The position numbers and the translations under genes are program-made. The notes below the pieces were generated by a model. It saw only the letters and a list, made by a program, of their open reading frames with translations. It did not search any database and had not been told where the DNA came from. From the NCBI GenBank assembly GCA_001801685.1, contig MGYJ01000052.1, positions 1 to 62,850 of the forward strand: a DNA stretch of 62,850 nucleotides, written 5' to 3'. The stretch comes from Gammaproteobacteria bacterium RIFCSPHIGHO2_12_FULL_63_22 (GTDB lineage: Bacteria; Pseudomonadota; Gammaproteobacteria; Xanthomonadales; Xanthomonadaceae). Shown piece by piece: positions 1 to 9,240 of this stretch. Position 1 is the stretch's first letter. Every line of letters begins with the position of its first letter.

Positions 1-566
<566 letters not shown>

Positions 567-761
567 TTAGGCGCAAGCGCCTGTCGTAGTTGAGCAACAC
601 ATTCACGCAATTGCGCTTTTGTCCTACGGCAAGAGCAATGCACAGGCCAGCGTGCCCCGGTTACGTATGGCACAATCAATTTCAACGTTTTTGGTGATAG
701 TCACCAGAAGCGTCCCGATTTCGCAGCGCGGCTGCGGCTTTTTTCCCCCCTGAGGAGAACC

Positions 762-1406
762 ATGAAAAAACTGAACAAAGTGGCAATGCTGATTGCCTCC
801 GCAGCGCTCGCATCCGCCGCTGGCGCACAAACCGTTGACAACTGGAAGAACGGCACGAACGAGCTGGTCTGGAAGAACGGTACCAACGAACTCTGCTGGC
901 GCGATGCTTCCTGGACGCCCGCCACCGCCGCTGCTGGCTGTGACGGTGCCCTGGCTGCGCCTGCTCCCGCACCGGCCGCTGCTCCCGCTCCCGCTCCTGC
1001 AGCTGCAGCTGCAGCACCGGCGGCCAAGCCGGCACCGGCTCCAGCAGTTGCCTCCAAGGTGACCTACGCTGCCGATGCGTTCTTCGACTTCGACAAGGCA
1101 GTTCTGAAGCCCGAAGGCAAGGCCAAGCTGGACGATCTGGTCTCCAAGGTCAAGGGCATCAATCTGGAAGTCATCATTGCCGTGGGTCACACCGACGCCG
1201 TGGGCTCTGACGCCTACAACCAGAAACTGTCTGTGCGCCGTTCCGAAGCCGTGAAGGCTTACCTGGTGTCCAAGGGCATCGAAAAGAACCGTGTGTACAC
1301 CGAAGGCAAGGGCGAAAAGCAGCCTGTGGCTGACAACAAGACCAAGGAAGGCCGCGCCAAGAACCGTCGCGTGGAAATCGAAGTGGTCGGCACCCGCGCC
1401 AACTGA
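762..1406 (+). CDS. OmpA-family outer membrane protein, peptidoglycan-binding
   Basis: This 214-residue protein has a Sec signal peptide (about 1-22, ending AGA), a short segment with WKNGTNEL occurring twice in tandem (about 27-45), an Ala/Pro-rich linker (about 64-100) and a C-terminal OmpA domain. The domain carries the peptidoglycan-contacting HTDAVGSDAYNQKLSVRR motif and the terminal NRRVEIEV. It has no eight-stranded barrel, so it is probably a periplasmic or outer-membrane-anchored peptidoglycan linker as commonly found in Burkholderiales. GAGGAG lies 4 nt before the ATG. A strong terminator follows, so it is probably monocistronic and highly expressed. Confidence 0.9.
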   Translation: MKKLNKVAMLIASAALASAAGAQTVDNWKNGTNELVWKNGTNELCWRDASWTPATAAAGCDGALAAPAPAPAAAPAPAPAAAAAAPAAKPAPAPAVASKVTYAADAFFDFDKAVLKPEGKAKLDDLVSKVKGINLEVIIAVGHTDAVGSDAYNQKLSVRRSEAVKAYLVSKGIEKNRVYTEGKGEKQPVADNKTKEGRAKNRRVEIEVVGTRAN

Positions 1407-1466
1407 CAGGTTCTCCAATCTCTCAAGGTTCCGTTTGCGGGACTTTGATGAGATGGGTCCGTCAAG

Positions 1467-1501
1467 TCCCCGCCAGCGTCAAGCTGAGCGGGGATTTTTT
1501 T
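1467..1501 (+). terminator. Rho-independent terminator of the OmpA gene
   Basis: A 7-bp perfect stem TCCCCGC / GCGGGGA (1467-1473 with 1488-1494) is followed directly by seven T. It lies 60 bp after the OmpA-family stop codon. Confidence 0.85.
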
Positions 1502-1744
1502 GGGCGGTGAATTGTTTGTGCCGTATTGAACCCAGATTTCCCATTTGTGCTTGGGATGGCAACGAGGGCGGTTGCAGGCAGTTTGGTTCGCAAAGCCTGT
1601 AGCTTGGGCTACAGGCGACAAAGAGGGGCCAAAATGACCGCAAATGCACCACTGGCACTCAAGCAGCACCGAAGATGCATCTAATGGGTGAACGCTTTAC
1701 AGTACACGACATGTGGCGCGCTGTGGGCGCATTCGTGCACATGC
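1502..1744. other. Non-coding gap between OmpA terminator and sensor kinase 3' end
   Basis: I see no credible gene here. The only structure is a hairpin at 1595-1616 with a 9-bp stem GCCTGTAGC / GCTACAGGC and a 4-nt loop, lacking a T-tract. It may be a weak terminator for the convergent kinase operon or a small dispersed repeat. Confidence 0.5.
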
Positions 1745-3169
1745 TCAGGAATTCGGGGAAGGGGGGCATGCAGGCAAAGTTAGTGCAGCGCGTAAACCAC
1801 CCAATGGGGAATTGTCCAGTTCAACTTCTCCGCCATACAGACGCGCCAGATCGTCTGCGATGGACAAGCCCAAGCCCGAGCCAGGAATTTTCTCATCGGC
1901 ACGAACGCCTCGCTGCATGACGGCAATGCGTTGTGCAGGGCCAAGACCAGGGCCGTCATCGTCAATCAGGATCGTGAAGGTGGCGGGGGCAATGCGCGCA
2001 TGCACGCATACCTTTTGAGAGGCCCATTTGCAGGCGTTGTCCAGCAGGTTGCCCAGCATTTCCTGCAGATCCTGTGTTTCGCCGCGAAAGTTCAGTGATG
2101 CGGGAAGTGACTCGATGTCGAATTGAAGCTCTCGGTCGGCGTGGATACGGCGCATTACACGGACCAGTCCGTCCAGCACGGGTTGCAGTGGCGTCCTGCT
2201 GCCGGGAATGCGGTGGGAGGCGGCGGCCTGAGCATGGCCCAGGTGGTAATCGACGTGTTTGCGTGCAATGCCGACCTGCTCGGTCACCAGGCGAGCCAGC
2301 TCAGCCGTTGCGTCATCCTGGTGGGTATTGGCCGCATTGGCCAACACGCTCAAGGGGGTTTTGAGTGCATGGGCCAGGTTTCCCGCGTGCGCGCGGGCGC
2401 GCTCCACGACTTCCGCGTTGTGGCCCAGTACGGTATTGAACTCGTCGATCAGCGGCATGATCTCGCCCGGGAAATCGCCTTCCATACGCTGTGTTTCGCC
2501 GTTGTGCACTTTCGCCAGAGCTGTGCGCAGGCGGTGCAGTGGCGCCAGACCCACCAGTACCTGCACCAGTGCTGCCAGCACCAGCCCGGCACCCAGAATA
2601 CCCAGCGCCAGCCATAGAGTGCCGTTCAGACGGGCCACGGGCTCTTCCATGAAGCTTTCGTTGGCCGCCGCAATCAGGCGCAAAGAGCTGGATGTTGCAG
2701 TGGCGGAGTCTTCAAGGAGCACACTGCGCTCCACCATGCCAAGCATCTTGTCTTGAGGCCCCATCACCCGGTGCTGGTGAATTTCTCCGTTTTCAGGTGT
2801 GTCGGGAGGGACCTGCAATACATGGTCCCACAGTGACCGTGAGCGCAAGTACCCACGGGTGGGCGCAGCGATGGCGCTGGAAGGTGTGCTGACACGATCA
2901 ATTTGCCAGTAGTACCCAGAGTAAGGACGGCCCAGGCGGGGGTCGCTCATGGGCTGGCTGAGCATGGGGCGCCCTTGTGCATCCAGGGTGATGTGGGCGG
3001 TCAGTTGATCCAGGTGGGTGCGCAGTTCTGCATGAAACTGGTTTGACACATGCTGGCGGAACATGCTGCTCAGTCCCCAGCCAGCGATTGCAATGGAAGT
3101 GGCAATCCAGAACAGGGTGCCTGCCAGTAAACGAATCCGCAAAGACCTGCGCAGTTCCAGAAGCGTCAT
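1745..3169 (-). CDS. Two-component sensor histidine kinase (PhoQ/QseC-like)
   Basis: The 474-residue inner-membrane kinase has TM1 at about 13-35, a periplasmic sensor of about 140 residues and TM2 at about 183-208. A phospho-acceptor H-box follows in LAHALKTPLSVLANA (His267), then an N-box (LGNLLDNACKWA) and a G-box (DDGPGLG). The stop overlaps nothing upstream, while its start overlaps the stop of the response regulator gene (3166-3169), so the two are translationally coupled. The signal is unknown. The neighbouring PepSY protein and the divergent heme operon suggest a redox, metal or heme cue; that is inference. Confidence 0.92.
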   Translation of the reverse strand: MTLLELRRSLRIRLLAGTLFWIATSIAIAGWGLSSMFRQHVSNQFHAELRTHLDQLTAHITLDAQGRPMLSQPMSDPRLGRPYSGYYWQIDRVSTPSSAIAAPTRGYLRSRSLWDHVLQVPPDTPENGEIHQHRVMGPQDKMLGMVERSVLLEDSATATSSSLRLIAAANESFMEEPVARLNGTLWLALGILGAGLVLAALVQVLVGLAPLHRLRTALAKVHNGETQRMEGDFPGEIMPLIDEFNTVLGHNAEVVERARAHAGNLAHALKTPLSVLANAANTHQDDATAELARLVTEQVGIARKHVDYHLGHAQAAASHRIPGSRTPLQPVLDGLVRVMRRIHADRELQFDIESLPASLNFRGETQDLQEMLGNLLDNACKWASQKVCVHARIAPATFTILIDDDGPGLGPAQRIAVMQRGVRADEKIPGSGLGLSIADDLARLYGGEVELDNSPLGGLRAALTLPACPPSPNS

Positions 3170-3828
3170 GGGGGTGTGGTGAGGCGGTATCCCAGGCCAC
3201 GCACGGTTTCTATCAGGCCGGGAGGCAGTTTTTTGCGCAATCGCCCAATAAATACTTCGATCGTATTGGAGTCACGGTCAAAGTCCTGGGCGTAGAGATG
3301 TTCGACCAGATCGTGGCGCGAAATGATCTGGTCAGGGTGGTGCATCAAGTAAGCCAGAACGCGGTATTCGTGGCTGGTGAGCGCCAGGGCCTGGCCTGCC
3401 ACGGCGGCACGTTGATTGCGGGTGTCCAGCGTCAGTGGGCCGCACACCAGCTCTGCGCTGGCATGGCCGTGGGCTCGGCGGATCAATGCGCGCAGCCGTG
3501 CCAGCAGCTCCTCCATGTGAAAGGGCTTGGTCAGATAGTCGTCGGCCCCGGCGTCGATGCCGGCGACTTTTTCATGCCAGCCATCGCGCGCGGTCAGAAT
3601 CAGCACAGGCATTTTGCGGGCGGTGCTCCGCCATTTGCGCAATACCGAAATGCCGTCCATCTGGGGCAGGCCCAGGTCGAGCACCACGGCGTCATAAGGC
3701 TCGGTATCGCCCATGAAGTGGGCGTCGATGCCATTGCTGGCCAGATCGACAGCGTACCCGGCACTGCGCACGCCCTCGGCCAGTTGGGCCTGCAGCATCG
3801 GGTCATCTTCTACCAGCAGCACTCGCAT
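3166..3828 (-). CDS. OmpR/PhoP-family response regulator
   Basis: The 220-residue protein has a receiver domain with acidic pocket ED8-D9, phospho-acceptor Asp51 (VVLDLGLPQMDG) and conserved Lys in LTKPF. A C-terminal winged helix of the OmpR class follows (TSHEYRVLAYLMHH... and NTIEVFIGRLRKKL). It is cotranscribed with the kinase downstream and overlaps the PepSY gene upstream by an ATGA. A direct-repeat candidate binding site lies in front of the divergent cytochrome operon. Confidence 0.95.
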   Translation of the reverse strand: MRVLLVEDDPMLQAQLAEGVRSAGYAVDLASNGIDAHFMGDTEPYDAVVLDLGLPQMDGISVLRKWRSTARKMPVLILTARDGWHEKVAGIDAGADDYLTKPFHMEELLARLRALIRRAHGHASAELVCGPLTLDTRNQRAAVAGQALALTSHEYRVLAYLMHHPDQIISRHDLVEHLYAQDFDRDSNTIEVFIGRLRKKLPPGLIETVRGLGYRLTTPP

Positions 3829-4196
3829 CAGCGGTGATCTCCAGAGCCAGTGGGTGTCTGCCGGGCCTTTTCACTAATTAAGGTGCCATCGCGGGCATTG
3901 ATCTTGAGCTTGACCAGTGCCCCGCCTGTACGCACCAGCTTGATCTCGTAGATCCAGCGCTGCGTTCCCCCATGGCGTTTGTTCTCCAGTTCAACATCAA
4001 TGACCTGCCCCGGGTAATCGCGCTCCACCCGTTCAAGAATGCTCCGCAGCGGCAGCACTTCACCAGCATCCAGGGCTTTTCGCGCCCGGTCGTGGTCTTC
4101 GTCGGCCAGGCTGGTGCTGCTGAGGCACACCCAAAGAAGGGTGCCAAACAGCACACGCAGCATGACCTGGAGCGGATTGGAAATTCGGTTTTGCAT
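3828..4196 (-). CDS. PepSY-domain periplasmic protein
   Basis: This 122-residue protein has a signal peptide (cleavage likely after SLA, residue 31) and one PepSY-like domain, about 60-115, with the pattern IYEIKLVRTGGALVKLKINARDGTLIS. PepSY domains are small periplasmic modules often found beside two-component systems and flavocytochromes. It is the first gene of the operon with the response regulator (ATGA overlap at 3828) and may modulate the kinase sensor. The role is inference from context. Confidence 0.85.
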   Translation of the reverse strand: MQNRISNPLQVMLRVLFGTLLWVCLSSTSLADEDHDRARKALDAGEVLPLRSILERVERDYPGQVIDVELENKRHGGTQRWIYEIKLVRTGGALVKLKINARDGTLISEKARQTPTGSGDHR

Positions 4197-4271
4197 CGCG
4201 AAGACCCCGTTTTCTGAATTCCGTAGCCCGATTTATAGACGCGCTCACATGAATGCAGGATGAACAGCGGA

Positions 4272-4286
4272 TTCACGTTCCGTTCA
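4272..4286 (+). promoter_or_regulatory. Candidate response-regulator direct repeat in the divergent promoter region
   Basis: TTCA occurs at 4272 and again at 4283, an 11-bp offset (TTCACGTTCCGTTCA), about one helical turn apart as in PhoP/PmrA-type boxes. It lies 51-65 bp before the SHP-like cytochrome start and between the two divergent operons. No experimental support. Confidence 0.3.
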
Positions 4287-4336
4287 GACGACCTTGCGCA
4301 TAGTAACTCCCAGAACACATCCACCGAGGAGTTGCC

Positions 4337-4759
4337 ATGTACAAGAAACGAACGATCCACCTGCTTGCTGCCGCACTGGTGCTGGGCTTGTCCGGCCCAG
4401 GAATGGCCGGTCCACGAGAGAGCCAGATCAGCCAGTACGCAGGCACCGTCAAGGCGGCTGATCCTGCGTTTTCGGGGTTCTCGACAGAGCGGGGCAAGAC
4501 CCTGCACACGCAAACCTTCACAGGAGGAAAACCCGATACCCCCCGTTGCACCACCTGCCATGGCAAGGATACCCGTGCAGCAGGTCGCACTTTGGCGGGC
4601 AAACCGATTGATCCGGTGGCTGTGTCGGTGGCACCGGCGCGCTACACCGATCCCGCCAAGGTGGAGAAGTGGTTCAAGCGCAATTGCACCGAGGTTCTGG
4701 GCCGTGAATGCACGGCCCGGGAAAAAGGCGACTGGCTGACCTTCATGCTCAGCCAATGA
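4337..4759 (+). CDS. SHP-like monoheme c-type cytochrome (DUF1924)
   Basis: The 140-residue exported cytochrome has a signal peptide (about 1-24, ending GMA) and a single heme motif CTTCH (Cys71, Cys74, His75). A distal KRNC...GREC segment (Asn116, Cys117, Cys125) follows. It resembles the Sphaeroides heme protein family, in which an Asn is the unusual second heme ligand next to a disulfide and the ferrous heme can bind O2 or NO. That comparison is from memory of the family. GAGGAG precedes the ATG. It heads an operon with the diheme cytochrome 26 bp downstream, the same pairing as in SHP/DHC clusters. Confidence 0.8.
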   Translation: MYKKRTIHLLAAALVLGLSGPGMAGPRESQISQYAGTVKAADPAFSGFSTERGKTLHTQTFTGGKPDTPRCTTCHGKDTRAAGRTLAGKPIDPVAVSVAPARYTDPAKVEKWFKRNCTEVLGRECTAREKGDWLTFMLSQ

Positions 4760-4784
4760 CATCTGCAAACCCAAGGATCTGACC

Positions 4785-5276
4785 ATGAACATTCCCTACC
4801 GTCCGCTGGCCCTGGGCCTGCTGGTCATCGGTTTTTCCGCAATGGTGCTCAACCGTGCGCAAGCCGGAGGCAGCCATTTCTATCCGCCGGTCAGCAATGC
4901 CGTGGTGAAGGAGGAGTGCGGCAGTTGCCACCTCGCCTTTCCCCCTTCCATGCTTCCGTCCAGCGCCTGGATACGCATGATGGCTGACCTGAAGAACCAC
5001 TTTGGCGATGATGCCAGCATCGACCCGGAACTGGCCAAGCAGGTCACGCAGTACCTCGTGGCCAACGCTGCCGATGCGGAAGGGCGCCGGTACAGCGAGA
5101 AGCTGATGCGCGGCGTGACAGCCAGCCAGGCTCCTTTGCGCATCACAGAACTTCCCAAGTGGACCAGCGAGCACCGCAAAGTGCCTGCCTGGGAATGGAA
5201 GCACAAGGACGTACGGACCAAGGCCAACTGCGTGGCGTGCCATGCCGATGCCGAACAGGGCTATTTCAACGACTAA
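4785..5276 (+). CDS. Diheme cytochrome c (DHC-like)
   Basis: The 163-residue periplasmic protein has a signal peptide (about 1-27, ending AQA) and two heme-attachment motifs, CGSCH (45-49) and CVACH (149-153), at opposite ends. This matches the diheme cytochrome c that donates electrons to SHP in SHP/DHC operons. It lies between the SHP-like gene and a PepSY gene on the same strand. The membrane electron source is probably the flavocytochrome-like protein further down. The electron path is inference. Confidence 0.85.
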   Translation: MNIPYRPLALGLLVIGFSAMVLNRAQAGGSHFYPPVSNAVVKEECGSCHLAFPPSMLPSSAWIRMMADLKNHFGDDASIDPELAKQVTQYLVANAADAEGRRYSEKLMRGVTASQAPLRITELPKWTSEHRKVPAWEWKHKDVRTKANCVACHADAEQGYFND

Positions 5277-5313
5277 AACCCATTTTTCAACCGATTCAAC
5301 GGAGATTTGCACC

Positions 5314-5724
5314 ATGAAAATCGCAACCCTTCTCACCTCTCTGGCCCTTGGTGGTGTTATCGCTGTTGGAGGCGTTTGGCTGGCGCCGTCCATGGCCGGA
5401 GAACAACGCGTTCCAGCGGCGGTCGAACGCCAATGGCTCTCCATTGCCCAGGTCCACGACAAGCTGGAGGCTGCAGGCTTCCGAAATGTTGAAAAAATCG
5501 AACGTGAACGCGGAGGCTATGAGGCGCGCGCCACCGATCGCCAGGGGGATCGGGTCAAGCTGTACGTCAATCCACAGACCGGCGAGATCATGAACCAGCG
5601 CGGCGATGGCAAGCGCCACAACATGGGCTCCGAAGGGTCGCGCTCGTCGGCCGACTGCACCAAGCGCCGCTGCCGGGACGACTTGCCGTTGCAGCCCGCC
5701 ATTCCGGCATCCGCAGCGCGTTAG
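5314..5724 (+). CDS. PepSY-domain exported protein, C-terminus set by a MITE
   Basis: This 136-residue protein has a signal peptide (about 1-30, ending SMA) and one PepSY domain at about 45-95 (YEARATDRQGDRVKLYVNPQ, then TGEIMNQR). The ATG at 5314 is preceded by GGAGA. The tail after about residue 100 is basic, Ser/Cys-containing and not PepSY-like. The TAG stop at 5722-5724 is formed by the first bases of the inserted element at 5723-5991, so the original C-terminus has been lost or altered. It is the second PepSY protein of this locus. Confidence 0.75.
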   Translation: MKIATLLTSLALGGVIAVGGVWLAPSMAGEQRVPAAVERQWLSIAQVHDKLEAAGFRNVEKIERERGGYEARATDRQGDRVKLYVNPQTGEIMNQRGDGKRHNMGSEGSRSSADCTKRRCRDDLPLQPAIPASAAR

Positions 5725-5991
5725 AACGTGTTTGCGATCTCCCAGAGGTCGCGCAGCGGTCTTTGCGGGATGGGATGCAAGGCGCGGTGTGCAGTGGATA
5801 GCCCGGCTATCCACCAGCGCCGCAACGCCGCAGACCGCCCGCAAAGGCCACTGCCCTTCGGGTTGGAGCGAAATCGGACGATTGGAAGCCCCGGCTGCTT
5901 GCATGGGCACGAGCCCGTGCGGCGCACCCGAAGCATCCACTCATCCCGATTGCGCTCCAACGCGGCCCCTGCGAGATCGTAAACACGTTCT
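5723..5991. mobile_element. MITE-like non-coding element with 31-bp imperfect terminal inverted repeats
   Basis: The left end AGAACGTGTTTGCGATCTC (5723-5741) is the reverse complement of 5973-5991 with one mismatch. The inverted match extends to 31 bp with four mismatches. The 269-bp element has no plausible gene. Inside it are a perfect 9-bp-stem hairpin (5794-5814), surrounding longer imperfect pairing, and a second inverted pair (GTTGGAGCGAAATCGG near 5862 against the complement near 5947). I cannot define a clear target duplication. It fills the gap between the PepSY and flavocytochrome genes. Confidence 0.75.
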
Positions 5992-6050
5992 GAGAACCCC
6001 AGCCTGCGGTCGGCTTGGCCGCAGTTTCTTCATTGACCGGATTTTCTGCC

Positions 6051-7358
6051 ATGAAAACACTACTCGGTAGCCTGATGGCGCTGGTGGCCCTTGCCTGGGG
6101 CCTGGATTTCACCAGCGCGCCCCCCGTTGCAGGGGCCCATGTCCTGTGGATTGCCCGCCAGGAAACGCTGTACCTCAGCGGTCTGCTGTCGATTGCCATG
6201 ATGTCGCTGGCGATGGTCCTATCCACCCGTCCAGCCTGGCTCGAAGTCCCTCTCGGGGGCATGGACCGCATCTATCGCACGCACAAGTGGGCCGGGATTC
6301 TGGCCGTCTCCTTTGCCGCCGTGCATTGGCTGGTGGAGATGTCGAGCGATATTCTCAAGTCAACGATTGGCCGTGAAGGCCGCCTGCCGAAAGAAAAGTT
6401 CGTCGGTTTTCTGGAGGTCCTGCGTGACCTGGCAGAGGACATGGGCGAATGGGCCATTTACGCCCTGTTGTTCATGCTGGTGATCACGCTCTGGAAAAAA
6501 TTCCCTTACCGCACCTGGAGCCTTCTGCACCGGGCCATGCCCGTGCTGTACCTGATGCTGGCTTTCCATGCCGCGTTGCTGGCGCCTGCCGACTACTGGG
6601 CCCAACCCGTTGGGGGGCTGATGGCGGTGCTGCTTGCTGCGGGTGTTTATGGTGCCTTGCATTCGCTGCTCAACCGCATTGGCCGGTCTCGCGAGGCCCG
6701 GGGAGAAATCGTTGCCGTCGAACACCCTGCGCAGGATGTCACCACGGTGCACTGTCGTCTCGACCAGGGCTGGAAGGGCCATCGCCCAGGGCAATTTGCC
6801 TTTGTCACCTTTGACGACAAAGAGGGCGCTCACCCCTTCACCATCGCCAGTGCCGACCAGGGTGACCACACCATCCGCTTTCAGATCAAGGCGCTGGGGG
6901 ACTACACCGGGCAGCTCGGCCAGCGCCTGCAGGTTGGGCAAGCCGTGCGGGTCGAGGGGCCGTATGGTCGTTTTGATATGACCCGCCTCAATCGCCGTGC
7001 CCGGCAAATCTGGATTGCGGGAGGCATCGGTGTCACGCCGTTCCTGGCCTGGCTGGAATCCTTGCAGGCCCATCCGGAGACGGCGCCCACTGCCGATTTG
7101 CATTACTGCACCCGCGATCAGAGCACCGATGCCTTTGTTCCACGGCTGCAAGCGCTGTGTGCGGCGCTGCCGGGCATTCGTTTGCACATCCACGGCGCAC
7201 GCCAGGGTGGCACGCTCACAGCGCAATTGCTGGGCGAGGCAAAAAATGCCGAAATTTGGTTCTGCGGTCCCAGCGGACTGGCCGACACCTTGCGCAATGG
7301 CCTTCGTGCCATGGGGGGACGGCACCGGTTTCACCAGGAGGCCTTCGAGATGCGTTGA
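6051..7358 (+). CDS. Ferric-reductase-like transmembrane flavocytochrome (FAD/NAD(P)H oxidoreductase)
   Basis: The 435-residue protein starts with about six membrane helices carrying paired histidines suited to b-type heme (HKWAGILAVSFAAVH; HRAMPVLYLMLAFH). A ferredoxin-reductase-like module follows: FAD-binding HPFTIAS and GPYGRF, NAD(P)-binding IAGGIGVTPFLAWL and the terminal WFCGPSG. It probably moves electrons from cytosolic NAD(P)H across the membrane to the periplasmic cytochromes. This replaces the cytochrome b usually found in SHP/DHC operons. The start at 6051 puts a hydrophobic segment at the N-terminus. The MITE separates it from the genes upstream and could affect its expression. 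Confidence 0.85.
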   Translation: MKTLLGSLMALVALAWGLDFTSAPPVAGAHVLWIARQETLYLSGLLSIAMMSLAMVLSTRPAWLEVPLGGMDRIYRTHKWAGILAVSFAAVHWLVEMSSDILKSTIGREGRLPKEKFVGFLEVLRDLAEDMGEWAIYALLFMLVITLWKKFPYRTWSLLHRAMPVLYLMLAFHAALLAPADYWAQPVGGLMAVLLAAGVYGALHSLLNRIGRSREARGEIVAVEHPAQDVTTVHCRLDQGWKGHRPGQFAFVTFDDKEGAHPFTIASADQGDHTIRFQIKALGDYTGQLGQRLQVGQAVRVEGPYGRFDMTRLNRRARQIWIAGGIGVTPFLAWLESLQAHPETAPTADLHYCTRDQSTDAFVPRLQALCAALPGIRLHIHGARQGGTLTAQLLGEAKNAEIWFCGPSGLADTLRNGLRAMGGRHRFHQEAFEMR

Positions 7359-7494
7359 GCGATGGTGTAAACAGGGCACGGGGGTGGATAAGCCATGCCG
7401 CCAAGGAGTGACCCGCACGTGACAGGAAGGTGGGAGAAACCCGGGCCGCTCCACCGCAGTCCGGGTTCTAGACTGCAGCGCAAAGGATTTCATC

Positions 7495-9183
7495 ATGCAC
7501 GCGCACCACGCATTCTGGCCCCGCCGCCTTCCCCATTCCATCACCCCGCCCGCCACCTCGCTGTGGCACAACCTGGCCATCAGCGCGCTGCGCTACCCTG
7601 ACAAACCAGCCTTGGTGTTTTTTGGCAGCACGCTCAGCTACCGCGAACTGGCGCAAGGGGCCGAGCGGCTGGCCGCGCAACTGCATGCGCTGGGAGTGCA
7701 GCGCGGCGACCGGGTGGTGCTGTGCATGCAGAACTGCCCGCAACTGGTGCTGGCACATTTCGCCATCCTGCGCGCCAACGCGGTGGTGGTGCCGGTCAAT
7801 CCCATGAACCGGGCCGAGGAACTCAAGCACTACATCACCGACCCAGAGGCCCGCGTGGCCATCACCACGGCCGATCTGGCGCCTGAACTGGCCAAGGCCA
7901 GCAATGCCCTGCCTGCCGGGCAGAGGCTGGCGCATCTGGTGGCCACGCAGTTCACGGATGCTTTTGATGGGCAGGTAACCGGCGCGGATGCGCCCCCGGC
8001 TGCCTGGCACGACTGGCTCTGCAGCGCGTACCCGCTACCGGACCTCGATGGCGGCCAGGTGCACCCCTGGAACGACATGTTGGCATGCACCGGCGCACCG
8101 CCGGTGCATGGGGTGGGACCAAGTGACATGGCTGTATTGCCGTATACGAGCGGAACCACCGGTCTGCCCAAGGGGTGCATGCACCTGCACCGCAGCATCA
8201 TGCACAACGCCGTGGCCAGCGGCATGTGGGGCAATGCCTCGGCCGAGAACGTCACGCTGGCCGTTGTGCCCATGTTCCACATCACGGGCATGGTGAGCGT
8301 GATGCACTCCACCATTTATACCGGTGCGACCCTGGTGATCATGCCGCGCTGGGACCGCGACCTGGCGGGGCGACTGATCTCGCGCTGGAAAGCCACGTCC
8401 TGGACCAACATACCCACCATGGTCATCGACCTGCTGGCGAGCCCGAACTTTGCGCAGTATGACCTCTCCAGCCTGAACTACATCGGCGGCGGCGGTGCCG
8501 CCATGCCGCAAGCCGTGGCCCAGCGCCTGCTGGAGCAATATGGCCTGCGGTATGCCGAAGGCTATGGGTTGACGGAGACCGCAGCACCCTCGCACAGCAA
8601 CCCGCCCGACAACCCCAAGCAGCAATGCCTGGGCATTCCGTTCATGAGCACCGATGCCCGCGTGGTGGATCCCGATACCCTGCAGGAGATGCCTGTGGGC
8701 GAGCAGGGCGAGATCGTCATCCATGGCCCCGAGGTGTTCGATGGGTACTGGAAGCGCCCGGATGCGACGGAGGCGGCCTTTGTCGATATCGACGGCAAGC
8801 GCTTCTTCCGATCCGGCGATCTTGGGCACACGGACGAGGACGGCTATTTTTTCCTTACCGACCGGCTCAAGCGCATGATCAATGCCTCGGGCTTCAAGGT
8901 CTGGCCCGCAGAAGTGGAGGCACTGATGTTCCGCCATCCGGCCATCCAGGAGGCCTGCATCATCTCCATGCGCGACGCTTACCGGGGTGAGAGCGTGAAG
9001 GCCGTGGTGGTGCTGCGTGCCAGCCACAGTGAGACCACGGAGCAGGAGATCATTGACTGGTGCCGCGAGAACATGGCGGTCTACAAGGTGCCGCGCGTGG
9101 TGCAGTTTGTCGGTGCCCTGCCCAAGAGCGGCAGCGGCAAGGTGATGTGGCGCTTGCTGCAGGATGCGGAAAATCCGAAGTAG
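7495..9183 (+). CDS. Long-chain/aryl acyl-CoA synthetase (AMP-binding enzyme)
   Basis: This 562-residue adenylate-forming enzyme has the phosphate loop YTSGTTGLPKG (217-227), the GYGLTET motif, the SGDLG hinge region and the C-terminal catalytic lysine in SGSGKVMWR (Lys549). It activates a carboxylic acid to an acyl-AMP and then a CoA thioester. The substrate is not deducible, though overall form fits medium/long-chain fatty acyl-CoA ligases. It is separated by 136 bp from the flavocytochrome gene and converges on the split kinase gene. Confidence 0.9.
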   Translation: MHAHHAFWPRRLPHSITPPATSLWHNLAISALRYPDKPALVFFGSTLSYRELAQGAERLAAQLHALGVQRGDRVVLCMQNCPQLVLAHFAILRANAVVVPVNPMNRAEELKHYITDPEARVAITTADLAPELAKASNALPAGQRLAHLVATQFTDAFDGQVTGADAPPAAWHDWLCSAYPLPDLDGGQVHPWNDMLACTGAPPVHGVGPSDMAVLPYTSGTTGLPKGCMHLHRSIMHNAVASGMWGNASAENVTLAVVPMFHITGMVSVMHSTIYTGATLVIMPRWDRDLAGRLISRWKATSWTNIPTMVIDLLASPNFAQYDLSSLNYIGGGGAAMPQAVAQRLLEQYGLRYAEGYGLTETAAPSHSNPPDNPKQQCLGIPFMSTDARVVDPDTLQEMPVGEQGEIVIHGPEVFDGYWKRPDATEAAFVDIDGKRFFRSGDLGHTDEDGYFFLTDRLKRMINASGFKVWPAEVEALMFRHPAIQEACIISMRDAYRGESVKAVVVLRASHSETTEQEIIDWCRENMAVYKVPRVVQFVGALPKSGSGKVMWRLLQDAENPK

Positions 9184-9240
9184 ACCGCTTCTCCGGTACC
9201 GCTCTGCGCTGCACCTTTGAGCAGGTTGCCCCTGGGCACC

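Noticed and set aside
1595-1616. Hairpin as a second terminator of the OmpA gene
   Set aside because: No T-tract follows and a better terminator lies upstream.
5723-5991. Target-site duplication for the MITE
   Set aside because: No convincing direct repeat flanks the inverted ends, so none is claimed.
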